Assembly: GCA_900553355.1 (NCBI GenBank)
Contig: USDK01000001.1
Location: 1 to 64,000 of the forward strand
Reading direction: 5' to 3'
From: an uncultured Lachnospiraceae bacterium
GTDB taxonomy: Bacteria > Bacillota > Clostridia > Lachnospirales > Lachnospiraceae
DNA length: 64,000 bases
In this document: positions 62,712 through 64,000 of the stretch, piece by piece
Numbering within the stretch: the stretch's first letter is position 1
Layout: each line of letters opens with the position of its first letter
Notes under the pieces: generated by a model
Databases searched by the model: none
Seen by the model: the letters and a program-made list of their open reading frames with translations, nothing else
What the model was told of the DNA's origin: nothing
Program-made: the position numbers and the translations under genes

Positions 62712-63512
62712 CTATAAATTCTTTGATTTTTCGGTGGCCTTGTTGATGCAGTCGATGACAGCTGCACGCATCCCACCCTTTTCCAGTGCCTCGCAGCCCT
62801 CGATGGTGGTTCCGCCCGGTGAAGTCACCATATCCTTTAATTCTCCGGGATGGATGTCCTTATCCAGGATCATTTTTGCAGTTCCAAGACAGGTCTGGGA
62901 AGCCAGGCGGTAGGCTGTTTTTCGTGGCAGCCCCTGTTTTACGCCTGCGTCAGCCATGGCTTCGATGAACATGGCCACATAGGCAGGTCCGCCTCCGCTT
63001 AACCCACATACCGCGTCGATCAGATGCTCCGGGAGCAGCTCCACGATACCGATGGAGGAGTAGATTGCCCTGGCTGTTTCCAGCTCTTCTTCCGTAAAAT
63101 CGTTATCAGAGCAGAGGGCAAAGGCTCCTTCAAAGACCATGGCAGGTGTGTTTGGCATGATGCGGAGAATCCGGGGCGCGCCGTCGATCATGTTCCGGAG
63201 ACGCGTGACAGTAACGCCGGCGACGATTGACATCAGGGCCTTTCCGTCCAGCGCCTGCTTGCACTGGCCCAGCGCTTCCGCGGCGTTTTGCGGCTTGACT
63301 GCCAGCAGGATCACGTTGCTGTTTTTGCAGACATCTTCATCGCTGCAGGCCAGATGGACGCCCCAGCCTCTGGCTTTTTCCATCATTTCCGGATTGATAT
63401 CATAGACGTAGACATTTTCCTTTGAAAGAACACCACTTTCTAAAGCACCATATAAAATTGCTCCGCCCATGTTTCCACAGCCGATGATGCCGATTTTTTT
63501 TGTGACTGACAT
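62712..63512 (-). CDS. proC: Pyrroline-5-carboxylate reductase
   Basis: 266 residues. Last step of proline synthesis, NAD(P)H-dependent. Rossmann motif IGIIGCGNMGGAIL, NVILLAVKPQNA, ILRIMPNTPAMV and AVCGLSGGGPAYVA. AAAGGAGGT precedes the ATG. A single DnaA-box match (63528-63536) overlaps the upstream edge of that site. Confidence 0.97.
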   Translation of the reverse strand: MSVTKKIGIIGCGNMGGAILYGALESGVLSKENVYVYDINPEMMEKARGWGVHLACSDEDVCKNSNVILLAVKPQNAAEALGQCKQALDGKALMSIVAGVTVTRLRNMIDGAPRILRIMPNTPAMVFEGAFALCSDNDFTEEELETARAIYSSIGIVELLPEHLIDAVCGLSGGGPAYVAMFIEAMADAGVKQGLPRKTAYRLASQTCLGTAKMILDKDIHPGELKDMVTSPGGTTIEGCEALEKGGMRAAVIDCINKATEKSKNL

Positions 63513-63547
63513 AGTAAAGACCTCCTTTGTGGATAAGTATGTGGGAA

Positions 63548-64000
63548 TTAAGGATACAGCCCTTCCAGCACATCCAGGTATTCCTGCCCGAAGGTGCGGA
63601 CGTATTCTTCAAGTGCCATGGAGACAGCTTCCTGTCCGTCCTCGCCCAGATAGTTAATGAGAAAGCGGCTGATGGTGTATTTCAAGTGTGCTGTATGGAA
63701 GTTAAAGTCTTTCATACAGGATGTACCCAGCTCTTGCTTCTTTTTCGCAAGTTCTTCTGATTCCTGAGAAGAAATGGGGTGTCCCCAGTCAAATTTGCAC
63801 TGTTCGCCGCCCCAGCTCATGGGTGTGGATATCTGAGTACAGACAAAGTCAGAGCGGAATCCCTGATAGACAGCATTGTCAACATTTACGCAGTAAAGCT
63901 TGCCGTATTCCAGCAGGCCGTGCTTTTTCCATGCATCGCACCATGCGCATTTGGCTATGTAAGTCTGCAGTGTGGGTTCGGTCTGAATCTGTCCGAATTC
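63548..64000 (-). CDS. L-2-amino-thiazoline-4-carboxylate hydrolase family protein (partial, 5' end off window)
   Basis: The frame is open to the window edge, giving at least 150 residues and the true C-terminus. It includes a Cys pair (KCAWCDAWKKHG), YCVNVDNAVYQGF and GGEQCKFDWG, which match ATC-hydrolase family proteins (Pfam ATC_hydrolase). These act on a sulphur ring compound on the way to cysteine in some bacteria, but most members have unknown substrates. An internal Met at 63820 is not the start. Confidence 0.7.
   Translation of the reverse strand, partial: EFGQIQTEPTLQTYIAKCAWCDAWKKHGLLEYGKLYCVNVDNAVYQGFRSDFVCTQISTPMSWGGEQCKFDWGHPISSQESEELAKKKQELGTSCMKDFNFHTAHLKYTISRFLINYLGEDGQEAVSMALEEYVRTFGQEYLDVLEGLYP

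Noticed and set aside
63528..63536. Single DnaA box upstream of proC
   Set aside because: One perfect 9-mer in 64 kb is within chance; it overlaps the ribosome site region and has no partner box.

Overview
The window looks like chromosome of a spore-forming Firmicute of the Lachnospiraceae type. The signs are moderate GC content, strong AGGAGG ribosome sites with many TTG/GTG starts, a rubrerythrin-based peroxide defence, a V-type ATPase, a monoderm Tad pilus locus without secretin, and sporulation-linked genes (bofA, yaaT, a CwlD-like amidase, a spore-type GH18 hydrolase). I saw no rRNA, tRNA, CRISPR array, prophage or intact insertion sequence. Most of the window is ordinary core chromosome; the interest lies in its intergenic DNA and a few odd proteins.

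Layout. 0-3 kb: an AlaA-type aminotransferase, then a minus-strand block perR > reverse rubrerythrin > rubrerythrin with an operator-like palindrome at its promoter. 3-9 kb: an NlpC/P60 hydrolase behind a WalR-like box, a cluster of three perfect DnaA boxes, a DUF1858 redox protein, mecA, a small unknown gene, a GH18 hydrolase and a CwlD-like amidase whose ribosome site lies inside a terminator-like hairpin. 9-12 kb: threonylcarbamoyl-AMP synthase, upp, dCMP deaminase, a 25-bp perfect palindrome, yaaL (DUF2508) and bofA. 12-20 kb: a ten-gene Tad/Flp pilus locus. 20-27.6 kb: rhomboid protease, orphan histidine kinase, HIT protein, sigma factor, murG, secreted and membrane proteins, TSCPD protein, mtnN. 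27.7-34.6 kb: pgi, then a block whose order (decarboxylase, nucleotide kinase, holB, yaaT, yabB-type methyltransferase, rsmI) follows the Bacillus subtilis yaaO-tmk-holB-yaaT-yabB-yabC region near oriC. 34.6-46.4 kb: a structured repeat, a sugar ABC transporter ATPase, a CdaR-like regulator with an aconitase-family hydratase, a sigma factor with a beta-propeller membrane protein, an Lrp regulator with an aminotransferase, an AT-rich stretch of about 800 bp without a convincing gene, and a mannitol/fructuronate-type dehydrogenase. 46.5-54 kb: a TPR/acidic-repeat/P-loop protein of unknown function, glgB, a DUF1002 protein, and trmB with a 45-codon ORF and a thioredoxin. 54-62.7 kb: a complete nine-gene V-type ATPase operon. 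62.7-64 kb: proC and the 3' part of an ATC-hydrolase family gene that runs off the window.

How the parts fit. PerR with the two rubrerythrins forms a peroxide-detoxification unit. The NlpC/P60, GH18 and amidase genes are cell-wall or cortex hydrolases, with a WalR-like site at the first and hairpin control at the last. The Tad genes are translationally coupled, with overlapping stops and starts, one of them apparently a CTG start. The V-ATPase genes are similarly packed in the order H-C-I-K-F-E-A-B-D.
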